Below, piece after piece: positions 32,028 to 41,230 of a DNA stretch of 49,788 nucleotides. Under the pieces are notes generated by a model. It saw only the letters and a program-made list of their open reading frames with translations, searched no databases and was not told where the DNA came from. The stretch is from Streptomyces hydrogenans (GTDB taxonomy: Bacteria; Actinomycetota; Actinomycetes; Streptomycetales; Streptomycetaceae): contig NZ_BNBS01000058.1 of NCBI RefSeq assembly GCF_014656075.1, positions 1-49,788 of the forward strand, given 5' to 3'. A program made the translations under genes and the position numbers. Each line of letters opens with the position of its first letter. Positions within the stretch are counted from its first letter, which is position 1.

Positions 32028-32042
32028 CGCCCTAGCGTTCCC

Positions 32043-32076
32043 GGGGCCCCGGTGCGGTCTGCCGCACCGGGGCCCC
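32043..32076 (+). terminator. Terminator of the subtilisin gene
   Basis: A perfect 15-bp stem, GGGGCCCCGGTGCGG (32043-32057) against CCGCACCGGGGCCCC (32062-32076), closes a 4-nt loop and is followed by TTCG, 15 bases after the stop codon. Confidence 0.85.
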
Positions 32077-32106
32077 TTCGCGTGCCCGGACGGTGGCACG
32101 GGGTGC

Positions 32107-32112
32107 CATAGT
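32107..32112 (+). promoter_or_regulatory. -10 box for a likely leaderless CoA-transferase transcript
   Basis: CATAGT is followed by six bases (GCGGGC) and the ATG at 32119. No ribosome binding site is present. Confidence 0.4.
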
Positions 32113-32118
32113 GCGGGC

Positions 32119-33417
32119 ATGGAGAGCACGGTTCGGAGCGGTACGGAAGCACTGTGGTCGGTCCTCGGCGGCGATCCCGCCCTGCTCGACCGGGTGGAGT
32201 ACGGCGGGGTGTCGGGGCTGCTCCCGGCACGGCTGCCGGTGATGGACCTGGCCCGGGCGACGGTCGCCGTCTGCGGGCTCGCGGCCGTGGAGCACGCGCG
32301 CGTGGCGGGGCCGGTGCGGGTGGACGACGGGGCCGTGGCCACCGCGTTCGTGAGCGAGCGCCATCTGCGGGTGGACGGACGGGCGCCGGTGAGCTTCGCG
32401 CCGCTGTCGCGGTTCTGGCGGGCGGCCGACGGATGGGTCCGCACCCACGCCAACTACCCGCACCACCGGGCCGCGCTGCTCGCCGCGCTGGGCGCGGCCG
32501 AGTCGGTGGAGGCGGTGGCGGAGGCGATCGGCGCGCGGAGGGCCGTCGACGTGGAGACGGCGGTGTACGCCGCCGGGGGCCTCGCGGTGGCGCTGCGGAC
32601 GCCCGGGGAGTGGGCCGACCACCCGCAGGGCCGGGAGGTGGCGGCGCTGCCGGTGCTGAGCCGGGAGCGGCTCGACGAGGCCCCGCCCCGGCGCCGGACG
32701 GGTCCGCCGCGGGTGCTCGACCTGACCCGGGTGATCGCGGGGCCGGTGGCGACCCGGACGCTGGCGCTGCTCGGCGCGGACGTGCTGCGGATCGACCCGC
32801 CGGGCAACCCGGAGCTGGCCGACCAGCACGCGGACACGGACGTCGGCAAGCGGACGGCGGCCCTGGACCTGGGCCGGCGCTCGGACCGGCGGACCTTCGA
32901 CGAACTGCTCGACGCGGCGGACGTCCTGGTGACCGGCTACCGGCCGGGGGCGCTGGAGCGGTACGGCCTGGAGCGGCCCGGTCTGGTGACGGCGCGGCTC
33001 TCGGCGTGGGGCGAGTCCGGGCCCTGGGGCGGGCGGCGCGGCTTCGACAGCCTGGTGCAGGTGGCGACCGGGATCGCGGTCACGGAGGGGTCGGCCGAGG
33101 AGCCGGGGGCGCTGCCGGCCCAGGCCCTGGACCACGGCACGGGCTATCTGCTGGCGGCGGCGGTGCTGCGGTCGCTGACGGAGCGGGAGCGGGACGGCGG
33201 CGGCCGGCTCGTGCGGCTCGCGCTGGCGCGGACGGGGCACTGGCTGACGCACGGGCTGCCCCGGTACGAGCCCGGGCGGCACCTCGCGGAGTCGGAGGGG
33301 CCGCTGGGGCGGCTGCGGCACGCGATGTCACCGGTGGCGTACGAGGGCGGCCCGGCGGGCTGGTCCCGCCCGGCGGGCGTCCAGGGCGGGGACTCCCCCG
33401 CCTGGGTCAGGGCTTGA
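32119..33417 (+). CDS. CaiB/BaiF-type CoA transferase with rearranged domain order
   Basis: This 432-residue protein belongs to the family III CoA transferases / acyl-CoA racemases. The Rossmann part (about 190-432) has VLDLTRVIAGPVATRTLALL, GADVLRIDPPG, VGKRTAALDLG, TGYRPGALERYGL and ALDHGTGYL, whose Asp338 fits the catalytic position. Unusually, about 190 residues precede it and resemble the C-terminal segment of ordinary family members (ADGWVRTHANYPHHRAAL, then a TPGEWADHPQG-like end). The protein therefore looks permuted, or the remnant of a two-copy fusion. The substrate is unknown. Its last 11 bases overlap the convergent dehydrogenase gene. Confidence 0.82.
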   Translation: MESTVRSGTEALWSVLGGDPALLDRVEYGGVSGLLPARLPVMDLARATVAVCGLAAVEHARVAGPVRVDDGAVATAFVSERHLRVDGRAPVSFAPLSRFWRAADGWVRTHANYPHHRAALLAALGAAESVEAVAEAIGARRAVDVETAVYAAGGLAVALRTPGEWADHPQGREVAALPVLSRERLDEAPPRRRTGPPRVLDLTRVIAGPVATRTLALLGADVLRIDPPGNPELADQHADTDVGKRTAALDLGRRSDRRTFDELLDAADVLVTGYRPGALERYGLERPGLVTARLSAWGESGPWGGRRGFDSLVQVATGIAVTEGSAEEPGALPAQALDHGTGYLLAAAVLRSLTERERDGGGRLVRLALARTGHWLTHGLPRYEPGRHLAESEGPLGRLRHAMSPVAYEGGPAGWSRPAGVQGGDSPAWVRA

Positions 33418-34450
33418 CCAGGACCTTGAGGGCGGTGCGCTCGTCCATGGCCCGGTAGCCGCCGGGGACGCCGTCGAGGCCGACGGTCACGTCGAAGACC
33501 GGGGACGGGTCGATGGTGCCGTCGAGGACGTCGGCGAGCAGCTCGGGGAGGTAGGCGCGGACGGGGGCGACGCCGCCGCGCAGGGCGATGTTCCGGTCGA
33601 ACATGACGGAGAGGTCCAGGCCGGTGCCGGAGCCGTGCGGGACGCCGACGTAGCCGATGGAGCCGCCGTCGCGGGTGATGTTCACGGCGGTGCGCATGGA
33701 CTGCTCGGTGCCGACGGCCTCGATGACGCCGTGGGCGCCCTGGCCGCCGGTGAGCTCGCGGACGGCGGCCTCGGCGGCCTCGCCGCGCTCGGCGACGACG
33801 TCGGTGGCGCCGAAGGTCCTGGCGATGTCGGTGCGGGCGGTGTGGCGGCCGAGCGCGATGATCCGCTCGGCGCCGAGCCGCTTGGCCGCGAGGACGCCGC
33901 AGAGGCCGACGGCGCCGTCGCCGACGACGGCGACGGTGGAGCCGGGGCGGACGCCGGCGCCGAGGGCGGCGTGGTGGCCGGTGCCCATGACGTCGGAGAG
34001 GGCGAGCAGGGCGGTGAGCAGCCGGTCGTCGGAGGCGGCGTCGGCGGGGAGCTTGACGAGGGTGCCGTCGCCGAAGGGGACGCGGACGGCCTCGCCCTGG
34101 CCGCCGTCGGAGCCCGCGGAGCCCCAGAAGCCGCCGCGGGGGCAGGAGGTCTGGAGGCCCTCGGCGCAGTAGTCGCAGGTGCCGTCGGACCAGACGAAGG
34201 GGGCGACGACGAGGTCGCCGGCGCGGAAGCCGCCGACCTCGGAGCCGGCCGCCTCGACGATGCCGAGGAACTCGTGGCCGATGCGCTGGCCGGGCTGCCG
34301 GGCGGACTCGCCGCGGTAGGCCCACAGGTCGCTGCCGCAGATGCAGGCGCGCAGGACCCGCACGACGACGTCGGTGGGGTCCTCCACGACGGGGTCGGGC
34401 ACCTCCTCCACGCGCATGTCGAAGGGGGCGTGGATGGTGGTGGCGCGCAT
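33407..34450 (-). CDS. Zinc-dependent medium-chain alcohol dehydrogenase
   Basis: This 347-residue MDR-family enzyme oxidises an alcohol or reduces an aldehyde with NAD(P). Catalytic zinc ligands are C38 (ACICGSDLWAYRG) and H59/E60 (RIGHEFLG). The structural zinc site has only three Cys (C92, C95, C103 in TCDYCAEGLQTSC), a variant common in this branch. The Rossmann motif is VAVVGDGAVGLCGV. The substrate is unknown. It overlaps the CoA-transferase gene tail-to-tail by 11 bases and lies 15 bases downstream of the coordinates where the lysoplasmalogenase-like gene ends. Confidence 0.92.
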   Translation of the reverse strand: MRATTIHAPFDMRVEEVPDPVVEDPTDVVVRVLRACICGSDLWAYRGESARQPGQRIGHEFLGIVEAAGSEVGGFRAGDLVVAPFVWSDGTCDYCAEGLQTSCPRGGFWGSAGSDGGQGEAVRVPFGDGTLVKLPADAASDDRLLTALLALSDVMGTGHHAALGAGVRPGSTVAVVGDGAVGLCGVLAAKRLGAERIIALGRHTARTDIARTFGATDVVAERGEAAEAAVRELTGGQGAHGVIEAVGTEQSMRTAVNITRDGGSIGYVGVPHGSGTGLDLSVMFDRNIALRGGVAPVRAYLPELLADVLDGTIDPSPVFDVTVGLDGVPGGYRAMDERTALKVLVKP

Positions 34451-34465
34451 GGTTCCTCGTCCGGG

Positions 34466-35094
34466 TCAGCTGGTTGTACGACGTTCACCGTACATCGCCT
34501 GGAGTGCACCCGCGGTCAGCAGGTACTGGGCGGCGATGTAGGTCAGCATGACCCAGAAGTCGGGGGCCGGCAGCTGGGGCCAGTCGGCGATGCCGGTGGC
34601 GATCAGGGTGTCGGAGAGCAGGAACAGCGCGCCGCCGGTGCCGGCGAGGACGCCGAGCGCGCTGGCGCGGTAGGCCATCGCGGTGAGCAGCAGGGAGTAG
34701 CCGGCGACGGGGATCCGCAGGTCGGCGGGGAGGTCGGACCAGAGGGCGACGACGGTGCCGACGAGGGCGACGGCGTAGAGCGCGCCGAGGGCCGGAGAGG
34801 TGCGGCGCCTGCCGAAGAGGGTGAGGTAGCAGACGTGGCCGAGGGCGAAGGAGCCCATGCCGACGAGGAAGGCCCAGTCGGCGTCGAACAGGAGGAAGAC
34901 GTCGCCGCCCCAGCCGAAGAGCAGGGCGGCGATCAGCAGCCGCGGGGCGCCGCGGGTGGCGGCGTAGGCGGCGAGCAGCGGCATCAGGAGCGGCTTGGCG
35001 ACCAGGTGGCCGGTGTCCGCGCCGGCGAGCAGCGAGCCGAGGTCGACGACGGCGGCGAGGACGAAGGCGCCGAGCAGGGTCCGGGACAGGGTGT

Positions 35095-35098
<4 letters not shown>
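34466..35098 (-). CDS. Lysoplasmalogenase-like membrane protein (YhhN/TMEM86 family)
   Basis: This 210-residue protein has about eight membrane helices with YhhN/TMEM86 features: VAKPLLMPLLAAYA near residues 33-46, then LLFGWGGDVFLLFD with two Asp, FALGHVCYLTLFG and LFLLSDTLIA. Characterised family members hydrolyse the vinyl-ether bond of lysoplasmalogens, releasing an aldehyde. The GTG start at 35098 overlaps the stop of the AGMO-like gene (GTGA), so both proteins are produced together, and both families act on ether lipids. Activity is inferred from family only. Confidence 0.88.
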
Positions 35099-35973
<875 letters not shown>

Positions 35974-35980
35974 GCCGTCG

Positions 35981-35986
35981 ACGGTA
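35981..35986 (-). promoter_or_regulatory. -10 box for the AGMO-like operon
   Basis: TACCGT on the minus strand ends seven bases before the ATG at 35973, with no ribosome site between, which suggests a leaderless transcript. Confidence 0.4.
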
Positions 35987-36014
35987 GGGCTCCCCCGCGC
36001 CGCACGGCTAGATG

Positions 36015-36045
36015 TTGTTACCAACAAGTATGCGAGACGACTTGT
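36015..36045. promoter_or_regulatory. Paired inverted repeats upstream of the AGMO-like gene
   Basis: TTGTTACCAACAA (36015-36027) is a perfect 5-3-5 dyad in an unusually AT-rich patch. It is followed by ACAAGT (36024-36029) and ACTTGT (36040-36045), a 6-10-6 repeat sharing bases with the first. Together they look like an operator for the AGMO-like operon. No regulator gene is adjacent. Confidence 0.45.
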
Positions 36046-36085
36046 CAGCAACCTTTGGCGGCTTCCGACAAGGGTCCTCCGGCGG

Positions 36086-36796
36086 TCACACCCCGGCCAC
36101 GTCCAGGAGGGAGCCGGCCGCGTAGGTGACGGCCATGGCGAGGGCGCCGCCGGCGACGGTGCGCAGGGTGGCCCGGGGAGCGGGGGCGGCCGCCAGCCGG
36201 GCGGACCACCAGCCGGTGAGGGTGAGGGCGGCGAGGACCGAGGCGACGGTGATCCAGAGGCGGACCGAGGCCGGGGGGAGCACGATCGCGAGGAGCGGGA
36301 GGAGCGCGCCGACGGTGAAGGCGAGGAAGCTGGCCCAGGCGGCGTGCCAGGGGTTGGTGAGGTCGTCGGGGTCGATGCCCAGCTCCACGCGCGCGTGGGC
36401 CTTGAGGGCGTCGCGTTCGGTCAGCTGCACGGCGGCCTCGCGGGCGACGCCGGGGGTGAGGCCGCGGGCGGTGAGGAGGTGGGTGAGCTCGTCGAGCTCG
36501 GCCTCGGGGCTCTCGTGGAGCTCCCGCCTCTCGGTGGCGAGGGCGGCGGTCTCGGAGTCGCGCTGGACCGAGACGGAGACGTACTCCCCGGCCGCCATGG
36601 AGAGGGAGCCGGCGAGGAGACCGGAGAGTCCGGCCGTGAGCAGGGCGGCCTGGGACTCGGTGGCGCCGGCCACGCCGACGACGAGGCCGGCGGTGGAGAC
36701 GATGCCGTCGTTGGCGCCGAGCACGGCGGCGCGGAGCCAGTTGAGACGGGACCCGAGGGCCCCGCCGTGGGGCTCGTGTGCGGGGGGTGCGGTCAC
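36086..36796 (-). CDS. VIT1/CCC1-family membrane transporter
   Basis: This 236-residue protein has five membrane helices in the VIT1/CCC1 arrangement: LRAAVLGANDGIVSTAGLVVGVAGA, then LSGLLAGSLSMAAGEYVSVSVQRD, a hydrophilic metal-binding loop (about 80-150) and three C-terminal helices. Family members export Fe2+/Mn2+ into vacuoles or out of the cell. The GTG at 36796 lies 24 bases after the second amidohydrolase gene, so it may be the last gene of that operon. The ribosome site is weak. Confidence 0.9.
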   Translation of the reverse strand: MTAPPAHEPHGGALGSRLNWLRAAVLGANDGIVSTAGLVVGVAGATESQAALLTAGLSGLLAGSLSMAAGEYVSVSVQRDSETAALATERRELHESPEAELDELTHLLTARGLTPGVAREAAVQLTERDALKAHARVELGIDPDDLTNPWHAAWASFLAFTVGALLPLLAIVLPPASVRLWITVASVLAALTLTGWWSARLAAAPAPRATLRTVAGGALAMAVTYAAGSLLDVAGV

Positions 36797-36820
36797 CTCA
36801 GGAGGGTCGCACCCCCCGGG

Positions 36821-38071
36821 TCACCAGACGCGGACCGACCCGCCCGGGGCGAACGCCGGGCTGGTGGCGCCCTCCGGGACCTTCTCCAGCGGCGTGGCGA
36901 CCTCCTCGACGGTCGGGCCGTGGACGGCCGCGACCCGGTCGAGCAGGGCCCGGTCGAAGCCGTAGACGCGGGCCGCGTTGCCGCCGACCATCGCCTCCAC
37001 CTCCGCGCGCGGCAGGCCCGCGTAGGCGAGGCGGAGTCCCTCGCGGGAGTACGGGGTGGTGCCCTCGTCGTGGGGGTAGTCGCTGCCCCACATGATCTTG
37101 TCGAGGCCGATCCGGTCCCGCAGCGGCACCTCGTGCGGACGCATGAAGCTGGCGCCGACGAAGCAGTTGTCCCGCCAGACCTCGCCCGGGCTGCGGCCCA
37201 TCGAGTCCGCGAGGCCCGCGCCGAACCTGGACTCGGCGGTGACCGCCCGGCTCGCCGCCGCGACCAGCCGCCCGTGGTAGTAGTCCAGCATCTCCACCAC
37301 CCCGGGGATCCAGCCGGAGCCCTGCTCGGTGAGGACCAGCTTGAGCCCGGGGTGGCGGCGGAAGGCTCCGCCGAACACCAGGTGCCACAGGGCCCGGTGG
37401 GAGAACCAGGTGGTCTCCACCATGAAGACCGCGCGGGCGGCGGGTTCGTCGCCGAGCGGCGGGGAGGCGGAGCCGCCGTGGTGGTTGACCGGGACGTCCA
37501 GCTCCTCGCAGACGGCCCAGATCGGGTCGTACGTCTCCGAGTACAGCTCCGGCAGCCCGCTGCCCGGCGGGGTGCCGGGGAGCAGGATGCCTCCGGTGAG
37601 GCCGGCCGCGTGGGTGCGGCGGATCTCCCGGACGGCCCCGTCGACGTCGTTGAGGAGGATCTGGGCGACGCCGGCCCGGCGGCCGGGGGCCCGGCCGCAG
37701 AAGTCGGCGAGCCAGCGGTTGTGGGCGCGCAGCCCCGCCCAGCGCCGCTCGAACTCCTCCCGGGTGGGGGCCGGGGCCATGAGGGAGGCGGAGGGGAAGA
37801 AGGGCGGGATGGTGTTGGGGAAGACGACCTCGGCGACGATGCCGTCGGCTTCGAGCTCGCGCAGCCGCCGGTCGGAGTTCCAGTTGCGGTCGGCGGTGTC
37901 GGCCAGGAGGTCCTCGTACGGGTTGACGTACGTGGCCGCCCAGGCGTCGAAGTCGTCGTGGAAGCGCTTCTCCAGGTACGGCTTGTAGTCGAGGAGGTCG
38001 GCGCCCGCGTGGCAGTCGGCGGAGATCACGGTGTAGCGGTCGGCGGGAGCCGCGGCGGGGCGGTCGGTCAC
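36821..38071 (-). CDS. ACMSD-like amidohydrolase (amidohydrolase_2), second copy
   Basis: This 416-residue TIM-barrel protein belongs to the amidohydrolase_2 / ACMSD-related family of metal-dependent decarboxylases and hydrolases. Metal-site motifs are ISADCHAGADLLDYKPYLE near the start, VNHHGGSASP mid-protein and MWGSDYPHDEGT near the end. It is paralogous to the protein encoded just upstream, with the same motif order. It starts with GTG at 38071 inside the stop codon of that gene (GTGA). The reaction is unknown. The neighbourhood suggests a shared pathway with the SDR and ADC-like enzymes. Confidence 0.9.
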   Translation of the reverse strand: MTDRPAAAPADRYTVISADCHAGADLLDYKPYLEKRFHDDFDAWAATYVNPYEDLLADTADRNWNSDRRLRELEADGIVAEVVFPNTIPPFFPSASLMAPAPTREEFERRWAGLRAHNRWLADFCGRAPGRRAGVAQILLNDVDGAVREIRRTHAAGLTGGILLPGTPPGSGLPELYSETYDPIWAVCEELDVPVNHHGGSASPPLGDEPAARAVFMVETTWFSHRALWHLVFGGAFRRHPGLKLVLTEQGSGWIPGVVEMLDYYHGRLVAAASRAVTAESRFGAGLADSMGRSPGEVWRDNCFVGASFMRPHEVPLRDRIGLDKIMWGSDYPHDEGTTPYSREGLRLAYAGLPRAEVEAMVGGNAARVYGFDRALLDRVAAVHGPTVEEVATPLEKVPEGATSPAFAPGGSVRVW

Positions 38072-39375
38072 GGGGCCACCCCCGCGTCCGGACCGGCCGC
38101 CGGGCCCATGACCGGGAAGTCGCCGCCGGTGAGCCAGTGCCGGCCGGTCTCGCGGGAGCGGGCCCAGGACGCCTCGACGGCACCCTGGTCGGCGGGCTGG
38201 CCGAGGTCCGCGGGGGTGGGACCGATCCGCCGGGCGATCGGATCCAGCTTCCGGACGTCGAATCCGAAGACCTCGGCGGCGGCCAGGCCCAGCATCCGCC
38301 GGGTCTCCCCCACCGGGATGTCGTGGAAGGTGCTGCGCAGCCAGTTCCGGGTGTTCGGCCAGGTGCCCTCGGGGTGCGGGAAGTCCGAGCCCCACAGGAT
38401 GTTGTCGACGCCGATCTCGTACCGCTGCGCCAGCTCGCGCCGCTTGGTGTTGGTGGCGCAGACGAAGACCTGCCGGTCCAGGTACTCGCTCGGCGGGCGC
38501 CTCAGCTCCGCGAAGGGCGAGAGCTTCTTGCCGCCGTGCGCGCCGAGGTAGAGCCGGTCCATGAACCAGAGCAGGTTCGGCAGCCACCAGCAGCCGGACT
38601 CGGCGACGCCGAACCGCAGCCCGGGGTGGCGCTCGAAGACCCCGGACCAGAGCAGGAACCACAGCGGCCGGGCGGGCCACCAGGTGACCTCGGAGACGTA
38701 GATGCCGAGGTGGTCGCCGTACTCCTCGCGGGGCGCGGCCCCGGAGTGGGTGACGACCGGCATCCCGGTCTCGGCGGCCGCCGCCCACACCGGGTCGTAC
38801 CGCCGGTCGTGGTAGGGCGCCTTGTCGACCCACATGGACGGGATCATCAGGGCGCCGAGCCCGGACTCCTTGGCCCGGTGGATCTCGGCGACGACCTCGC
38901 GGGGGTCGGCGGTGACCGGCAGCAGGGCGACGCCGCAGTGCCGGGCGGGGTCGTGGGCGACGAACTCGGCGAGCCAGCGGTTGTGCGCCTTGGCGCCCGC
39001 CATGCCCAGCTCGGGGTCCTGGTCGCCGGAGAGTCCGAGGCCGACGCCGAAGGGGGCGGCGGTCTGGCTGTCGACGGCGTCCGCGTCGGGGAAGACGACC
39101 TCGGCGGCGACGCCGTCGCCGTCCAGCTCCTTGACCCGCTGCGCGTGGTCCCAGCCGCCGCGCAGCCCCTCCTCGTGGTCGCTGAACCACTTGTGCGCGA
39201 AGTCCTCGTTGCGGACCCCGAGGCGGGTCATCGCCTCGCGGCGGGCCTGGCGCCCGGCGAGGAAGTCGTCGAAGGCACCGTGGAAGCGGGACTCCAGATA
39301 GGGCCGGTACTCCTCGGTGGGGAGCCCGGCGTGACAGTCGGACGAGATGATCAGGTACGGGTCCTCATAGCTCAT
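38068..39375 (-). CDS. ACMSD-like amidohydrolase (amidohydrolase_2), first copy
   Basis: This 435-residue protein is a paralogue of the following gene product. Motifs are IISSDCHAGLPTEEYRPYLE, PVVTHSGAAPREEYGD, ESGCWWLPNLLWFMDRLYLG and LWGSDFPHPEGTWPNTRNWL. The last Asp and the His residues form the expected metal site. Two in-frame ATGs compete; the one at 39375 is chosen because GAGGGG lies seven bases upstream, while the ATG at 39381 would be almost on top of that site. It follows the SDR gene by 20 bases and overlaps the second copy by four. Confidence 0.9.
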   Translation of the reverse strand: MSYEDPYLIISSDCHAGLPTEEYRPYLESRFHGAFDDFLAGRQARREAMTRLGVRNEDFAHKWFSDHEEGLRGGWDHAQRVKELDGDGVAAEVVFPDADAVDSQTAAPFGVGLGLSGDQDPELGMAGAKAHNRWLAEFVAHDPARHCGVALLPVTADPREVVAEIHRAKESGLGALMIPSMWVDKAPYHDRRYDPVWAAAAETGMPVVTHSGAAPREEYGDHLGIYVSEVTWWPARPLWFLLWSGVFERHPGLRFGVAESGCWWLPNLLWFMDRLYLGAHGGKKLSPFAELRRPPSEYLDRQVFVCATNTKRRELAQRYEIGVDNILWGSDFPHPEGTWPNTRNWLRSTFHDIPVGETRRMLGLAAAEVFGFDVRKLDPIARRIGPTPADLGQPADQGAVEASWARSRETGRHWLTGGDFPVMGPAAGPDAGVAP

Positions 39376-39395
39376 GGCCATGCCCCTCGGTCGGG

Positions 39396-40280
39396 TCAGT
39401 CGAGGATGAAGCTCTCCAGGTAGGACGGGTTCGCGCGGTCGAGCATCGACCGCGAGCGCGCCCTGATCTGCCGGTCGCTGTGCTCGCTCGCCGGGAGCAT
39501 CCAGAACCGGTCGGCCCTGATCCCCTCGACGACGTGCTCGGCGACCTCCTCCACCGGCGTGAAGGCGATCTCGTGGCCGGCCTCCTTCATGGCGGCCTCC
39601 CACTGGTCGAGCGAGCGGTACGGGGTCCGGCGCGGGCGCTCCTTGGCGTACCGCTCGGGCCGGTTGCGGTGCGACTCCCACAGACCGGTGCGGAGCATGT
39701 GGGGCCCGGGGAAGAGCACGGAGGCGCCCACGCGCGCGTGCTCGGCCCGCAGGTGGGCGTACAGGGACTCGGTCATGGTCACGACGGCCGCCTTGGTGAC
39801 CGCGTAGACGGAGGCCGTGGGCAGCGGGGCGATGCCGCCGTCGCCGGAGGAGGTGTTGACGACGTGGCCGGGTTCGCCGCTCGCGAGCATCCGGGGGACG
39901 AACGCCTGGACGCCGTGGAAGACGCCCCACACGTTGACGGAGAAGGCCCACTTCCAGTCGTTGGGCTCGTGCTCCCACATCCGGCCCTCGGCGCCGGAGC
40001 CGACGCCCGCGTTGTTGCAGAGGACGTGGACGGCGCCGAAGGTGTCGAAGGCCGCGTCGGCGAAGGCGCGCACCGCGTCCGGGTCGGAGACGTCGACCGT
40101 GCGGGCCAGGACCCGCGCCCCGTCCGCCATCAGCTCGTCGGCGGCCTCCGCGAGCGGCCCGGGCTCGACGTCGCCGAGGACCACCGCGAGCCCCTCGGCG
40201 GCGAACCGGCGGGCCATGGCCCGGCCGATGCCGCTCGCCGCGCCCGTGACGACGGCGACCTGTCCCTCCCTGAGCTCCAT
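39396..40280 (-). CDS. SDR-family oxidoreductase (classical, active-site complete)
   Basis: This 294-residue NAD(P)-dependent short-chain dehydrogenase has TGAASGIGRAMARRFA, CNNAGVGSGAEG, the catalytic Ser in VVNTSSGDGG and YxxxK in ASVYAVTKAAVVTM. The long C-terminal region (about 190-294) is typical of SDRs acting on steroids, acyl-CoAs or xenobiotics. Its ATG shares the A of the preceding stop codon (TGATG), so it is coupled to the ADC-like gene. The substrate is presumably made or consumed by its operon partners. Confidence 0.92.
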   Translation of the reverse strand: MELREGQVAVVTGAASGIGRAMARRFAAEGLAVVLGDVEPGPLAEAADELMADGARVLARTVDVSDPDAVRAFADAAFDTFGAVHVLCNNAGVGSGAEGRMWEHEPNDWKWAFSVNVWGVFHGVQAFVPRMLASGEPGHVVNTSSGDGGIAPLPTASVYAVTKAAVVTMTESLYAHLRAEHARVGASVLFPGPHMLRTGLWESHRNRPERYAKERPRRTPYRSLDQWEAAMKEAGHEIAFTPVEEVAEHVVEGIRADRFWMLPASEHSDRQIRARSRSMLDRANPSYLESFILD

Positions 40281-41077
40281 CAGACGCTTCCTTCCGGGGG
40301 GCCGTCGAGGATCTGCGCGGGGTCGTCGTAGCGCTGGTGGACGTAGGGCAGCAGGGCCTCCGCGGAGACCCGCTCGGCGACCCGGCCGCGCTGGTCGGAG
40401 GTCTTCTCGCCGAGGGTGATCTCGACGAGCCGGCGGACCGGGAGGTCGGCGACCGGGTCGTACATCGACTCGCGCAGGACGACGTCCCCGGTGATCCGCT
40501 CCAGCCTGCGGACCTTCTCGTTGCGGACGCAGTGGACGAGGACGGGGTCGGCGTCGAAGCCGGAACCCTCCACGCCGGGCAGGAACTTGAAGTAGAAGTC
40601 GGTCTTCTCGACCGGCTCGGGCGGCGGGAGCGGGCCGGAGACCGCGCCGCGCACCTCGACGAAGGCGATGCCGTGGCGGGCGAGCCGGGCGTTCACCACG
40701 AGCCCCTCGCGCTCGACGACGACCTCGCCGAGCTTCTTGGGCTCGCCGAAGACCTCGCGGCCGCCGATCAGCGCCCGCTCGTGGGTCATCGGCATGACCA
40801 GCGGGTACCAGCCCTCGACGGCGCCGTGCGCGGCGGCCACGGAGAGCGAGCCGGCGCCCAGCGGGTAGCCGGGCAGGTCGACCTTGCTGATGGTGACCCG
40901 GACCAGGGGGCGGCCGGTGGGTTCGAGCGGCGGCGGCAGGACCGCCGCCACCGCGTCGGGATCGGTCTCCCAGAGGGCGACCACTCCGGTGGACCAGATG
41001 TCGGGGAGCTTCGCCGCGGCGGCGCGGGCGGCGGCGCTCTCCGCCCCGGTGCGCGCCCCGTACCGTACTCGTGCCAT
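40280..41077 (-). CDS. Acetoacetate decarboxylase-family protein
   Basis: This 265-residue protein has the ADC fold hallmarks, including FGEPKKLGEV with K114-K115, matching the Schiff-base Lys pair of clostridial acetoacetate decarboxylase. Other family segments are YPLGAGSLSVAAAHGAVEGW and EPVEKTDFYFKFLPGVEGS. ADC-superfamily enzymes decarboxylate beta-keto acids or perform aldol and hydration chemistry through a Lys imine. First gene of a four- or five-gene operon, divergent from a TetR regulator with palindromes between. Confidence 0.9.
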   Translation of the reverse strand: MARVRYGARTGAESAAARAAAAKLPDIWSTGVVALWETDPDAVAAVLPPPLEPTGRPLVRVTISKVDLPGYPLGAGSLSVAAAHGAVEGWYPLVMPMTHERALIGGREVFGEPKKLGEVVVEREGLVVNARLARHGIAFVEVRGAVSGPLPPPEPVEKTDFYFKFLPGVEGSGFDADPVLVHCVRNEKVRRLERITGDVVLRESMYDPVADLPVRRLVEITLGEKTSDQRGRVAERVSAEALLPYVHQRYDDPAQILDGPPEGSV

Positions 41078-41146
41078 GTCGTACCACCCTTCCGGACGGA
41101 TGACGGATACGGCCGCCGGCCCTCCCGGACGACCGGGCCGGCGGCC

Positions 41147-41161
41147 TGTAACACTGTTACA
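41147..41161. promoter_or_regulatory. Palindrome TGTAACACTGTTACA, probable TetR operator
   Basis: A perfect 6-3-6 palindrome lies about 70 bases from both divergent start codons (41077 and 41231). Palindromes of the TGTAACAxTGTTACA type are common TetR-family operators in actinobacteria, and a TetR gene starts next to it. Confidence 0.7.
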
Positions 41162-41202
41162 CCGCCGCCGATGAAGGGTAAAGACGCGTGCGCGCGATGA
41201 AT

Positions 41203-41215
41203 TGACGGAACGTCA
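41203..41215. promoter_or_regulatory. Second palindrome TGACGGAACGTCA in the tetR leader
   Basis: A perfect 5-3-5 palindrome lies 15 bases before the tetR start codon. Bound protein here would block tetR transcription or translation, so it may be the autoregulatory site or a site for another factor. Confidence 0.45.
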
Positions 41216-41230
41216 GGGGAGGGTGGCCGG

